DNA of 64,000 nt from Methylotetracoccus oryzae (lineage in GTDB: Bacteria; Pseudomonadota; Gammaproteobacteria; Methylococcales; Methylococcaceae), in contig NZ_SRSH01000002.1 of the NCBI RefSeq assembly GCF_006175985.1, positions 1 through 64,000 of the forward strand. Reading direction: 5' to 3'. The notes under the pieces are model-generated. The model had not been told where the DNA came from. It searched no databases and saw only the letters and a list, made by a program, of their open reading frames with translations. The translations under genes were made by a program, and so were the position numbers. Positions 39,196 through 46,837 of this stretch are shown here, in pieces. Every line of letters begins with the position of its first letter. The first letter of the stretch is position 1.

Positions 39196-40173
39196 ATGGC
39201 GATGCTGTCGCGTGTAGCCGAGCATCTGTACTGGATGGCCCGGTACCTGGAGCGGGCCGAAAACATGGCCCGTTTGATCACCGCCAACGGCAACCTGATC
39301 CTGGATCTGCCGAAAGATATCCGCCCCGGCTGGGACGCCTTGATCGCGATCACCGGATCGCATGAGCGGTTTTACGACCGCCACACGGTGACCAATGAAA
39401 ACAATGTCCTGCGTTTCCTGATTGGAGATGACCGAGGGCAGGGCTCGATTCTGTCGGCCCTGCGCTTCGCTCGCGAGAATGCGCGGACGATCCGGGACAT
39501 CGTGCCGCGCGAGTTGTGGGAGCAGATCAACGGTCTTTATCTGCATGCCAGCGAGCGCCTCGCGGACGGGTTGTCTGCCCGACGGCGCTTCGGCTATCTG
39601 CAGGATACGATACTCGGCGTGCAGCAGATTGCCGGCATCGGCGCCGGCACCATGAGCCACGATGCCGGCTATGAGTTTTATCGCCTGGGCTGCAATCTGG
39701 AGCGGGCCGACATGACGACCCGCATTCTGGATGTGCGCTACAAGGATTACGAACTGGGAACCGCCGATGCCGTGAAGCCGTTCGAGAACATCCTGTGGAC
39801 CAGCGTGCTGAAATCGCTGACTGCCTACCAGATGTACCGGCGGCACCGACAGGCGGCGGTGCGCCGTACCGAGGCCGTCGATTTCCTGATGAAGGACGAA
39901 TCCTTCCCACGTTCGGTGCGATTCTGCGTGCTCGAAATGGAAGACAGTCTGCGCCGGCTTCCGCGGTCCGAAGAGCCGTTGAAGGTGCTGGAGCCGGTCG
40001 ATCGGCTCCTTCGGGCGTTCTCCCCGGATGCAGTGACCCAGAAGGAACTGCATGAATTTGTGGACGAACTCCAGATCTGCCTTGGGCATATCCATGATTC
40101 CGTCAGCGCATGCTATTTCGAGGCGCCGGCCGGTCCCGATGCCGCGAGGATCAGCCGCCCGCGCGCGGCGTGA
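39196..40173 (+). CDS. Alpha-E domain protein (DUF403)
   Basis: A 325-residue, mostly helical protein of the alpha-E family, nearly always encoded beside a permuted ATP-grasp protein. The N-terminus MLSRVAEHLYWMARYLERAENMARLI is the family hallmark, and a second copy of the pattern appears as GCNLERADMTTRILDVR, suggesting an internal repeat. It is predicted to work with the upstream ligase in making or modifying a small peptide or amide product. Function is not established experimentally. Confidence 0.9.
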   Translation: MAMLSRVAEHLYWMARYLERAENMARLITANGNLILDLPKDIRPGWDALIAITGSHERFYDRHTVTNENNVLRFLIGDDRGQGSILSALRFARENARTIRDIVPRELWEQINGLYLHASERLADGLSARRRFGYLQDTILGVQQIAGIGAGTMSHDAGYEFYRLGCNLERADMTTRILDVRYKDYELGTADAVKPFENILWTSVLKSLTAYQMYRRHRQAAVRRTEAVDFLMKDESFPRSVRFCVLEMEDSLRRLPRSEEPLKVLEPVDRLLRAFSPDAVTQKELHEFVDELQICLGHIHDSVSACYFEAPAGPDAARISRPRAA

Positions 40174-40204
40174 GCGGGGTTACCCGGTTTCCGCATTCGT
40201 GGCA

Positions 40205-40223
40205 CAACCCGGACGGCGGGTTG
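40205..40223 (+). terminator. Possible hairpin after the alpha-E gene
   Basis: CAACCCG (40205-40211) pairs with CGGGTTG (40217-40223) around a five-base loop, 31 bases after the stop codon. No T-run follows. Confidence 0.3.
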
Positions 40224-40402
40224 CGCCTCGACCGCTCCGCGAATCGTGCACCGTCAAAGGACGTCGGCACGGCGTGGTGCACAGCTTTGGCGCGCCGTCG
40301 GCCGGGTCGTTGGTTCACACGGCCAGCCCCGCTCGAATGACGGAGGACTGAGATCCCGGAAAATCAAGTGCTCACGAGGCGACCTCGCCCGGCATCAAGG
40401 CT

Positions 40403-40418
40403 TGGCACAGACCCTGCA
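40403..40418 (+). promoter_or_regulatory. Sigma-54 promoter match (-24/-12)
   Basis: TGGCACAGACCCTGCA fits the sigma-54 consensus TGGCAC-N6-TGCA, with GG and GC elements at the required spacing. The predicted transcript start is near 40429, just before the IscA-like gene. No TGT-N10-ACA NifA-type upstream site was seen in the 230 bases before it. Confidence 0.6.
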
Positions 40419-40442
40419 AAAACCAAGGAGATTTCATAGCAG

Positions 40443-40754
40443 ATGAGGGTCGAAGCCGTGGTCACGCTCACCGACAAAGCGATCAGCGCCGCCAGGCAGT
40501 TCGTCAAAACCTCTGGTTTCGAAGCGACGGGGATTCGGATCATCGTGTCCTCCCTCTGCGGGGATACGCTGCAGTGCGGGGTCAGGTTGGAGGAACATGC
40601 GCAGCCCAACGACGAGGTGGTCGATTGTGGTGCGGTCAAGTTGTTCATTGATCCGAAAAGCGTTCCCTATGTCGAGGGCGCCGTGATCGACTTCGTGGAT
40701 GAGAGGGACGCGTCGGGTTTCCGGTTCTCCAACCTGCGGTCGATGCACAACTGA
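40443..40754 (+). CDS. IscA/HesB-family protein lacking the C-terminal CGCG motif
   Basis: A 103-residue A-type Fe-S protein. The body is typical (GIRIIVSSLCGDTLQCGVRL, then VDCGAVKLFIDPKSVPYVEGAVIDFV), closest in style to nif-associated IscA. It ends SGFRFSNLRSMHN, so the C-terminal Cys pair (CGCG) used by IscA to bind Fe or clusters is missing. Remaining Cys are C39, C45 and C62. Start is uncertain: the ATG at 40443 has AAGGAG 12 bases upstream, but that site overlaps the predicted sigma-54 transcript start; GTG 40458, preceded by GAGGG, gives the normal family N-terminus (VTLTDKAI). Confidence 0.8.
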   Translation: MRVEAVVTLTDKAISAARQFVKTSGFEATGIRIIVSSLCGDTLQCGVRLEEHAQPNDEVVDCGAVKLFIDPKSVPYVEGAVIDFVDERDASGFRFSNLRSMHN

Positions 40755-41200
40755 TCGTCCGGACCGCGTCCTCGCGGGTGCGCGTTCGATCGAGTCGGAC
40801 GCGGACGGCCGACGCGACGGCCGCTTCCATCATTTCGCTGCGTGGCCTTGATTCGTGTCCGTGCCGGACCGATCCGGGTTTACCGTCCTGTTGCCGATGA
40901 CCTTACCCACGCGGTGACAGCCGAACACCGGGTCCATCTGCGGCTCGTTATCGCCTCTTGAATCCGCACCCGCCAAGCCGCACATCCCTTGCGACGCGCG
41001 CTTTCGTCTTGTCGCCCCCGCGGGGGAACCTCCTGAATTTCCATCAGTCCGAAGCTTGGTGCCTGTGTTCGCGGTCACTCGACGTTGCTGACCCGCGCGT
41101 GTGCTATGCTCTGCGCCCGCCGGGTCCGGCGCCGCGGCGAGAACTGTCCGAACCGCCAAGTCCCGGGAAACCGTAGCCGTTGACATTGCCTGAGGCCTGT
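40755..41200. other. Intergenic region before the Tim44-like gene
   Basis: No supported gene. Short frames on both strands lack homology. A TGTGCTATGCT at about 41099-41109 resembles an extended -10 element and could drive the Tim44-like gene, roughly 90 bases downstream; no matching -35 was found. Confidence 0.4.
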
Positions 41201-42130
41201 ATGAAACCGTACATGAAGTTATCTTTGTTTGCGCTGGTCGGACTGGTTCTTATGCTTGCCCAGCCCGGGGATGCTTTCGCAAAGCGCCTCGGCGGCGGCA
41301 AGTCTTTTGGTGGGCGGCCCTCGTACAGCCAGCCTTATCGTCCCGGACCGGATTACGGCGCAATGCCGCGCAGTGCGCCCTCGGCTGCCCCCGCGCCGGT
41401 CCAGCGCAATCAGGCCATGCGCGAATCATTCCGCAATCGGGGTGGCCTCATGGGGATGCTGGGGGGACTCGCGCTCGGTGGCCTGCTCGGCGCCATGTTC
41501 TTCGGCGGCGCTTTCGAGCACATCAATTTCCTCGATATCGTCGTCATGGGTTTCGTCGCCTATCTGGCCTTCCGCTTGCTGGCAGCGCGTCGGGGCGCAC
41601 CGCAATGGGATACCGGGCGTGGGGCGGCAGGCGGCTTCGGCGGTGGACCGGATCAGAGTGCGTCGCGGCGGGCTCCGCATGCCGGCGCTCCGGCCGGATT
41701 CGATACCGACGTAATGTTCCGCGGCGGCGCCGCCCCCGTCGGTACACAGGAAATCCCGGCCGGGTTCGATCGCGCGGCTTTCCTTGCAGGTGCCAAGCAA
41801 GCGTACCGGCATCTGCAGCAGGCCTGGGATGCGCGCGATTATTCGGAACTGCGGGCGCTGGCCACCGAGCGTGTGTATGCCGAGCTGGAAGCCCAGTTGC
41901 GTGAGCGCACTGACGACGAGCCCACGCAGGTATTGGGTCTCGATGCACAGCTGCTGGGCGTGGAACGATCCGGCGATCAACTGATTGCCAGTGTGCTGTT
42001 CGCTGCCCGGCTGCGTGAAGGCGCCAGCCAGGAACCGTCCTCGACTCGGGAGGTCTGGCATTTCACTCGCAGCGAAGCCAGCCGCCAGCCGACCTGGTAT
42101 CTGGACGGTATCCAGCAGGTGGAGGACTGA
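41201..42130 (+). CDS. Tim44-like domain membrane protein
   Basis: A 309-residue protein. Residues 1-28 form a signal or anchor (LSLFALVGLVLMLAQPGDAFA), followed by a Gly/Pro-rich segment (RLGGGKSFGGRPS), two close hydrophobic segments (GMLGGLALGGLLGAMFFGG and LDIVVMGFVAYLAFRLL) and a C-terminal Tim44-like domain from about residue 185 (FLAGAKQAYRHLQQAWDARDYSELRALATERVYAEL). This is the usual bacterial architecture. The role is unclear; the Tim44 fold suggests membrane or lipid association. It converges on the next gene. Confidence 0.85.
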   Translation: MKPYMKLSLFALVGLVLMLAQPGDAFAKRLGGGKSFGGRPSYSQPYRPGPDYGAMPRSAPSAAPAPVQRNQAMRESFRNRGGLMGMLGGLALGGLLGAMFFGGAFEHINFLDIVVMGFVAYLAFRLLAARRGAPQWDTGRGAAGGFGGGPDQSASRRAPHAGAPAGFDTDVMFRGGAAPVGTQEIPAGFDRAAFLAGAKQAYRHLQQAWDARDYSELRALATERVYAELEAQLRERTDDEPTQVLGLDAQLLGVERSGDQLIASVLFAARLREGASQEPSSTREVWHFTRSEASRQPTWYLDGIQQVED

Positions 42131-42223
42131 TCCGGCGACCCGAGGGCAAAATTCCCGCGCATGCCGGGACCCGCTCGCATGGATCGCGAGCTCCTCTCGG
42201 CCCGAGGTTTGCGCGGAAACGGC

Positions 42224-42637
42224 TCAGGGTTGGCTGAATTCGAGACCGTCTACCGTCCAGTTTCCCGGATCCTGCTCATCGCCGCCGGCAAAATGAACTC
42301 GGCAAACATAATCGCGCCGCTGGGGCCGTATTTCGTCCCCGACGGCCACCGAAGCCTGGACGATGTAGCGGCCAAACCCGATATCCCAGCTCTTGTCCGG
42401 TGACGTGGCGAATCGGGCCCGCGTCGAGCTGTCGCTGGACTCCACGTGATGGTTGCAGACCGCGAAAGCGCGATCGGTGTAGGTATTGGAAACCGGGAGG
42501 CTGCTACCGCCTTCCTCGGGCGTGCCCTTCATCAAGGTCGTTCCCGTCGCCCCATTGATGACCGCCGGAACGACCCAGGTCTGTATCGCAAACAGGCCGC
42601 CAATGAGCAGAATCCATGCGCCGGGGAAATCCTTCAT
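42224..42637 (-). CDS. Conserved small membrane-anchored protein, function unknown
   Basis: A 137-residue protein with a good ribosome binding site (AGGAG) before its ATG at 42637. One N-terminal hydrophobic helix (AWILLIGGLFAIQTWVVPAVI) anchors a soluble part with two Cys (VCNHH and YVCRVHF) and a C-terminal NWTVDGLEF. The soluble part lies probably in the periplasm, where the two Cys could form a disulfide. No family is recognised. Divergent from the thioredoxin-like gene, 83 bases away. Confidence 0.6.
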   Translation of the reverse strand: MKDFPGAWILLIGGLFAIQTWVVPAVINGATGTTLMKGTPEEGGSSLPVSNTYTDRAFAVCNHHVESSDSSTRARFATSPDKSWDIGFGRYIVQASVAVGDEIRPQRRDYVCRVHFAGGDEQDPGNWTVDGLEFSQP

Positions 42638-42720
42638 CGAACATCTCCTGGCAAATTGGTAGGGAACATAAGATTACGCGCTGCGTTCCCCAGCGCCAAG
42701 CGCCGCGGCAGTCGCGCGGC

Positions 42721-43221
42721 ATGAAGCCGGCAGCGCGCCCGATCGTGCTTTGGGCGATCGGTGCCGTCGCGCTGGCGGCGCTGCTGTTCGCCGTATGGCG
42801 TCAGGACCGACCGACTGCGACGTTTACGAGCCTTGGCGGGGAACGTACCGAATTGGGGCAGTTGCGCGGGCATCCGGTCGTCGTGACGTTCTGGGCCAGC
42901 GACTGCCGGACGTGCCTGCTGGAGATACCTGATTTCAATCGGTTGAGCGAGGACTACCGAGCACGTGGCGTCCGCGTTTTCGCAGTGGCCATGGGCTACG
43001 ACGTTCCGAGCCGCGTGCTCTCTCTGGTCAGGGAGACCGGCTTGGGGTATACAGTCGCGTTGGATCTGGACGGGCATCTGGCCGCCGCCTTCGGCGGCGT
43101 GGAATGGGTGCCCAGCACCTTCGTGATCGACTCGCATGGACTGATCCGGCACAAGGTCACGGGCGCCGTCGATTTTGGGCGGGTGCGGCAACAAATTGAG
43201 ACCCTGTTGGGAGAGTCTTGA
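42721..43221 (+). CDS. TlpA/ResA-like membrane-anchored thioredoxin
   Basis: A 166-residue protein: an N-terminal membrane anchor (IVLWAIGAVALAALLFAVW) and a periplasmic thioredoxin-like domain of the AhpC/TSA-Redoxin type. The redox centre is CRTC in FWASDCRTCLLEIPDF; the cis-Pro lies in VPSTFVIDSHG. TlpA/ResA proteins reduce disulfides in the periplasm, often for cytochrome maturation. The stop overlaps the start region of hemJ, so the two are co-transcribed. Confidence 0.85.
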   Translation: MKPAARPIVLWAIGAVALAALLFAVWRQDRPTATFTSLGGERTELGQLRGHPVVVTFWASDCRTCLLEIPDFNRLSEDYRARGVRVFAVAMGYDVPSRVLSLVRETGLGYTVALDLDGHLAAAFGGVEWVPSTFVIDSHGLIRHKVTGAVDFGRVRQQIETLLGES

Positions 43222-43223
43222 GC

Positions 43224-43646
43224 ATGTGGTTTAAGGCCTTGCATCTGATCTTCATGGTGACCTGGTTTGCCGGGCTCTTCTACCTCCCGCGATTGTTCGT
43301 CTACCATGCGATGAGCGGCGACGTCGTCAGCATCGAGCGCTTCAAGATCATGGAGCGCAAGCTCTACTATGGGATCATGACGCCGGGCATGGTGTTGACA
43401 CTGTTATTCGGCTTCTGGATGTTGGCCGATTATGCCTGGGAGGCCTTCGGCACATCCGGGTGGCTGCATGCGAAACTGCTGTTGATCGCACTGTTGGTTG
43501 CCTACCATGTGGCTTGCGGGCTGTGGTTGCGGGATTTCCAGGCCGACCGCAACCGGCGCAGTCATGTGTTCTACCGATGGATCAATGAAGTCCCCGTGCT
43601 GTTCCTGTTTGCCATCGTATTTCTGGCGACGCTGAAGCCGTTTTGA
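43224..43646 (+). CDS. hemJ: Protoporphyrinogen oxidase HemJ
   Basis: A 140-residue inner-membrane protein with four predicted helices, of the HemJ family that oxidises protoporphyrinogen IX in heme synthesis. The conserved N-terminal WFKALHLIFMVTWFAGLFYLP contains the heme-ligating His, and FKIMERKLYYGIMTPGM the conserved Lys/Tyr region. The ATG at 43224 is used; a TTG two codons earlier overlaps the tlpA-like stop. Other PPO types (HemG, HemY) are not in the window. Confidence 0.9.
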   Translation: MWFKALHLIFMVTWFAGLFYLPRLFVYHAMSGDVVSIERFKIMERKLYYGIMTPGMVLTLLFGFWMLADYAWEAFGTSGWLHAKLLLIALLVAYHVACGLWLRDFQADRNRRSHVFYRWINEVPVLFLFAIVFLATLKPF

Positions 43647-43745
43647 GCGGTGGGCCAGCCAAGCTGCGGGGTTCCGCCGGGTGCGGCAGACCGAGCCCCC
43701 GAAACGTACTGCGCCCGGTTTTCTTCTGACAAGGTGTAAACGATC

Positions 43746-43964
43746 ATGCCCACATACGATTATCGCTGCGATAGCTGCCATCATGACTTTACCGCGATGC
43801 ACAAGATCGCCGATCCGGCCCCGGCTTGTCCCAACTGCGGCGGTCCGGTTCAAAAGCAGCTTTCTGCACCGGCGGTGCACGGCGGCGGGGGCGCAAAGGC
43901 CGCATCGGCGCCCAGCGCTGCGCCGGCCCATAGCTGCGGTGCCGGTTGTGGGCACCGTCACTGA
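43746..43964 (+). CDS. FmdB-family zinc-ribbon protein
   Basis: A 72-residue protein with the FmdB-type N-terminal zinc ribbon: MPTYDYRCDSCHHDF, then CPNCGGPVQKQLSAP, four Cys in two CxxC pairs. The C-terminal tail is Ala/Gly-rich and ends CGAGCGHRH, a second metal-binding look-alike. FmdB proteins are small putative regulators or assembly factors of unclear function. It lies convergent to the kdpE-like gene. Confidence 0.85.
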   Translation: MPTYDYRCDSCHHDFTAMHKIADPAPACPNCGGPVQKQLSAPAVHGGGGAKAASAPSAAPAHSCGAGCGHRH

Positions 43965-44043
43965 GATCACCTCTCGAGACTTTGCTATCGTGGCGTACCC
44001 GGAGCCAGCCAATCGTCGGTTAGCGGGTTTGCTCAGTCTTACC

Positions 44044-44739
44044 TCACTCGTCACCGACCAGTCGGTAGCCGACCCCCATTTCGGTTAACAGGTAACGAGG
44101 ACGAGCCGGATCACGTTCGAGTTTGTGCCGCAACTGGCTCATATAAATGCGCAGATAGTGGCTGTCATGGACGTGATCGGGACCCCAGACATCCTTCAGC
44201 AATTGGCGGTGTGTCACGACCCGCCCTGCATGCAGCACGAGCATCGCAACCAGACGGAATTCGATCGGAGTCAGGCGAACTTCGACGGAGTCCTTGTAGA
44301 CACGGCGGTGCCTCAGATCGACTTTCAGCGGTCCTGCCACGAAGGGTTCTCCTGTGTCTTCCGGCTTGGAAGAGCGGCGTAGCAAGGCCCGCAAGCGGGC
44401 AGCCAGTTCGCCGGTGCTGAACGGTTTGGTCAGATAGTCGTCGGCACCCGAGTCGAGCGCCTCGATCTTGTCCCTTTCTCGGCCCCGTGCCGAGAGGACC
44501 AGCGTGGGAATGTCGGCGGTAAGCCGGAGCGTCCGGATCAACGAGATGCCGTCGATGTCGGGCAGCCCCAGATCAAGGATGACGAGGTCGGGGCGAGCCG
44601 ATCGAGCCGCCGCAAGACCATCGCGGCCGGTCCCGGTTTCCAGCGTGTGCCAACCCCATCCTGCAAGGCTGGTGTTGAGGAATCGGCGTGTCTGGGGATC
44701 ATCCTCGATCAGCAGAATCAAGGGGCAATTCGGGCTCAT
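44044..44739 (-). CDS. KdpE-like OmpR-family response regulator
   Basis: A 231-residue regulator: receiver domain 1-120 with phosphoacceptor D56 in DLVILDLGLPDIDG, acidic pair in LIEDD, conserved Lys in DYLTKPFSTGEL, and an OmpR winged helix from about 130 (RLTPIEFRLVAMLVLHAGRVVTHRQLL). It is closest in style to KdpE. Its start overlaps the kinase stop by 4 bases (ATGA). No kdpFABC is in the window, so it probably controls something else, perhaps nearby ion transporters. Confidence 0.9.
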   Translation of the reverse strand: MSPNCPLILLIEDDPQTRRFLNTSLAGWGWHTLETGTGRDGLAAARSARPDLVILDLGLPDIDGISLIRTLRLTADIPTLVLSARGRERDKIEALDSGADDYLTKPFSTGELAARLRALLRRSSKPEDTGEPFVAGPLKVDLRHRRVYKDSVEVRLTPIEFRLVAMLVLHAGRVVTHRQLLKDVWGPDHVHDSHYLRIYMSQLRHKLERDPARPRYLLTEMGVGYRLVGDE

Positions 44740-46385
44740 GGGTCCGCTCCTTCCTCGAAGGCCATCGCAGGCGGTTCGTGAACCGGTAGCGACAGCGTGA
44801 ACACGGTGCCGCCGCCGGTCCGATTGGTTGCGCTGATGTGCCCGTCGTGAGCCTCCACTATCGCCCGACAGAGCGCCAAGCCCAGTCCGGCCCCCCCGTG
44901 GGGACTTTCCGGTTCGATCCGAAAGAACTTGTCGAAGATCCGGGCCTCGAAGCCGTCAGGGATTCCCGGGCCGCGATCGGCGACCTCGAGTTTGAGCCCG
45001 TCTGCCGTGCGGTTACCGCTGATGTCGATCGGGCTCGATGCGGGCGTGTACTTGATCGCGTTCTCGATAAGGTTGCTCAGCACCTGCTGCAAGAGCACCG
45101 GATCTGCCCATAGCAGTGGCATCGTGTCAGCCAGTTGAATGTTGACCGGTCGCCCCTCGAGCATCCGGTCGAGGCGGTTCAGCGTCGCGCCGACGATTTC
45201 CTCGGCAGTATTCCATTCCCGTTGGAGCGCGATGGTGCCGCCGGCGATACGCGCCATGTCGAGGATCTTGGTCGTGAGTTCTGAAATGCGCTCGGCCTCG
45301 TCCTGGATGAAGGTGCTGAGTTCCCTTTGTTCCTCGCGAGTCAGTTGATCCTGTTGCTCCGCCAGAATGCCGGCTGCGCTCATGATGCGAGTGAGCGGCG
45401 TCCGCAGATCATGTGAAATGGCGCCGAGTAATGAGTTCCGCAGTGCTTCCGCCTCGACTTGCAGCGAGGCTTCTCTGGCCTGTTCGGCGAGCCGCGTCCG
45501 CTCCAGTGCCTGTGCGATCTGGTTCCGGAACAGGCCGAGGAAGGCATCCTGCCCAGGTTGCGGGCGGCTGGCACCAACCGAGTGCTGCCCTCCGAGTACC
45601 ATCACGCCGAAGACGCTGCCTGAGCCTTCGATGGGGTGGTAAAGCGGCATATCGGATTTGCCAAGCTCTGGATGCAGGGCGCATTCGGCCGCAGTCAGAT
45701 CCACGCTGCGAAGGGATTCGGGCATCGGTGGGGCGGTCGGGTAGCGCAGGCGACCATCGCGGCCAGGGAACAGTAGAACGGCCCGAACACCGAATTGCTC
45801 GTGCAGTTGGCGCACCGCCGTCTCGATCACCTCCGTCTCGTGGCGCGCCAGCGCGAGGGCCGCGCTCAGCCGATACAGCGCCGCCGCCTGCGATTCACGC
45901 TGAGCCGCGATCCCGACCTGTATTTGAAGGGCCTCCACGAGAGCGCCGGTGACCTGGGCGACCGTCAGCATGGCACCCAGCGCAATAACGTTCTCGATGT
46001 CGGCGACTGCCAGAGAAAAGATCGGGGGCGCGAAGAAATAGGCGAAAGCCCCTGCGCTCAGAACCGACGCGAGGAAGGATGCAGCCCGACCTTTCCGCGC
46101 CGCGACCAGCAACACCCCGAGCAGATAGAAGATCAGTATGCTGGACGATACGAAACGGTCGCGCAGCGGCCAGATCAATGCGGTACACAGCGTCGGTGCG
46201 ACGAAGCCGGCGGCATAACAGGCGAGCCAGCCATTGCGCGAGCGTGGGTTCCCCACGTCCTTCCGATCGGGTTCCGCTGCCTCGGACGATACGCTGCCGT
46301 GGGTTTCCGCATGGAGCCTTTCCGCGGAGCAGAGTGTTGACCTTGCCTTCAAGTCGCTGGTTTCACATTCAAATGGAACCGGCAT
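44736..46385 (-). CDS. KdpD-like sensor histidine kinase lacking the KdpD N-terminal sensor
   Basis: A 549-residue kinase with only the C-terminal half of KdpD. Order: four transmembrane segments (about 57-150, DUF4118), a GAF-like cytoplasmic domain (165-300), HisKA with phospho-His H325 in GAISHDLRTPLTRI, and HATPase with the N box NLIENAIKYTP and G boxes DRGPGIPDGF and GGAGLGLALC. The usual N-terminal KdpD and Usp domains (about 370 residues) are missing. The first ATG (46385) overlaps the nhaD remnant in another frame, so the real start may lie slightly downstream. Coupled to the regulator. Confidence 0.88.
   Translation of the reverse strand: MPVPFECETSDLKARSTLCSAERLHAETHGSVSSEAAEPDRKDVGNPRSRNGWLACYAAGFVAPTLCTALIWPLRDRFVSSSILIFYLLGVLLVAARKGRAASFLASVLSAGAFAYFFAPPIFSLAVADIENVIALGAMLTVAQVTGALVEALQIQVGIAAQRESQAAALYRLSAALALARHETEVIETAVRQLHEQFGVRAVLLFPGRDGRLRYPTAPPMPESLRSVDLTAAECALHPELGKSDMPLYHPIEGSGSVFGVMVLGGQHSVGASRPQPGQDAFLGLFRNQIAQALERTRLAEQAREASLQVEAEALRNSLLGAISHDLRTPLTRIMSAAGILAEQQDQLTREEQRELSTFIQDEAERISELTTKILDMARIAGGTIALQREWNTAEEIVGATLNRLDRMLEGRPVNIQLADTMPLLWADPVLLQQVLSNLIENAIKYTPASSPIDISGNRTADGLKLEVADRGPGIPDGFEARIFDKFFRIEPESPHGGAGLGLALCRAIVEAHDGHISATNRTGGGTVFTLSLPVHEPPAMAFEEGADP
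46311..46327. repeat. 17-bp direct repeat, copy 1
   Basis: ATGGAGCCTTTCCGCGG here is identical to 46676-46692. This copy lies inside the 5' end of the kinase gene. The pair brackets the nhaD remnant. Confidence 0.6.
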
Positions 46386-46546
46386 TCACGATGAAATGAA
46401 CACCGATGGCGGCGCAATAGCCCAGCAGGATCGCCGGACTCCAACGCAAGTGTGCCATGAAAGAACAACGCCCCCTTGCTGATTCCCATCAGGCCGATGC
46501 CCGGAGCCGAGCCGATCGCGAGCAGACTGCCACAATCAGCAGCCAG
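46369..46546 (-). pseudogene. Remnant of a second nhaD (3' end only)
   Basis: The last 55-60 codons of an NhaD antiporter are readable on the minus strand. CGSLLAIGSAPGIGLMGISKG matches the intact nhaD (CGGSLLAIGSAAGVGLLG); after a one-base insertion near 46459 the frame resumes as MAHLRWSPAILLGYCAAIGV and ends at a TGA at 46369-46371, in line with the intact protein's C-terminus (SHLKWAPVIALGYAASILV). Everything 5' of this is gone. It lies immediately upstream of the KdpD-like kinase on the same strand. Confidence 0.85.
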
Positions 46547-46675
46547 CGGCAGGGCAGGCAGGTCCGCGGTGTCTCGCATCGGGGCGCCGCGCGTTGACCC
46601 CGGTTTCGGTCGGGGAACGCTGTTGGTCTTGCCGGCGGAGAAAAGACTAACGGGAACGGCGTAAAGACAGCGTAA

Positions 46676-46692
46676 ATGGAGCCTTTCCGCGG
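46676..46692. repeat. 17-bp direct repeat, copy 2
   Basis: ATGGAGCCTTTCCGCGG, identical to 46311-46327, 365 bases away. This copy is in the non-coding DNA between the nhaD remnant and glyA. Confidence 0.6.
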
Positions 46693-46837
46693 GAGGTGAG
46701 CATCCTCGAGTCAGGGTCCGATACGCAGAGTGGATAGGTTGTCGACCGGAATAACCCTAGGGTGAGCTAGGTCATGGTGGGTCCGGTGCGGTAGAATAAC
46801 GGGCTGAGACTACAGAAGACTGATCCAGGCGGTAGTT

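Noticed and set aside
40173..40403. Possible NifA-type upstream activator site for the sigma-54 promoter
   Set aside because: No TGT-N10-ACA pair was found by eye in this stretch, so a NifA link is not supported.
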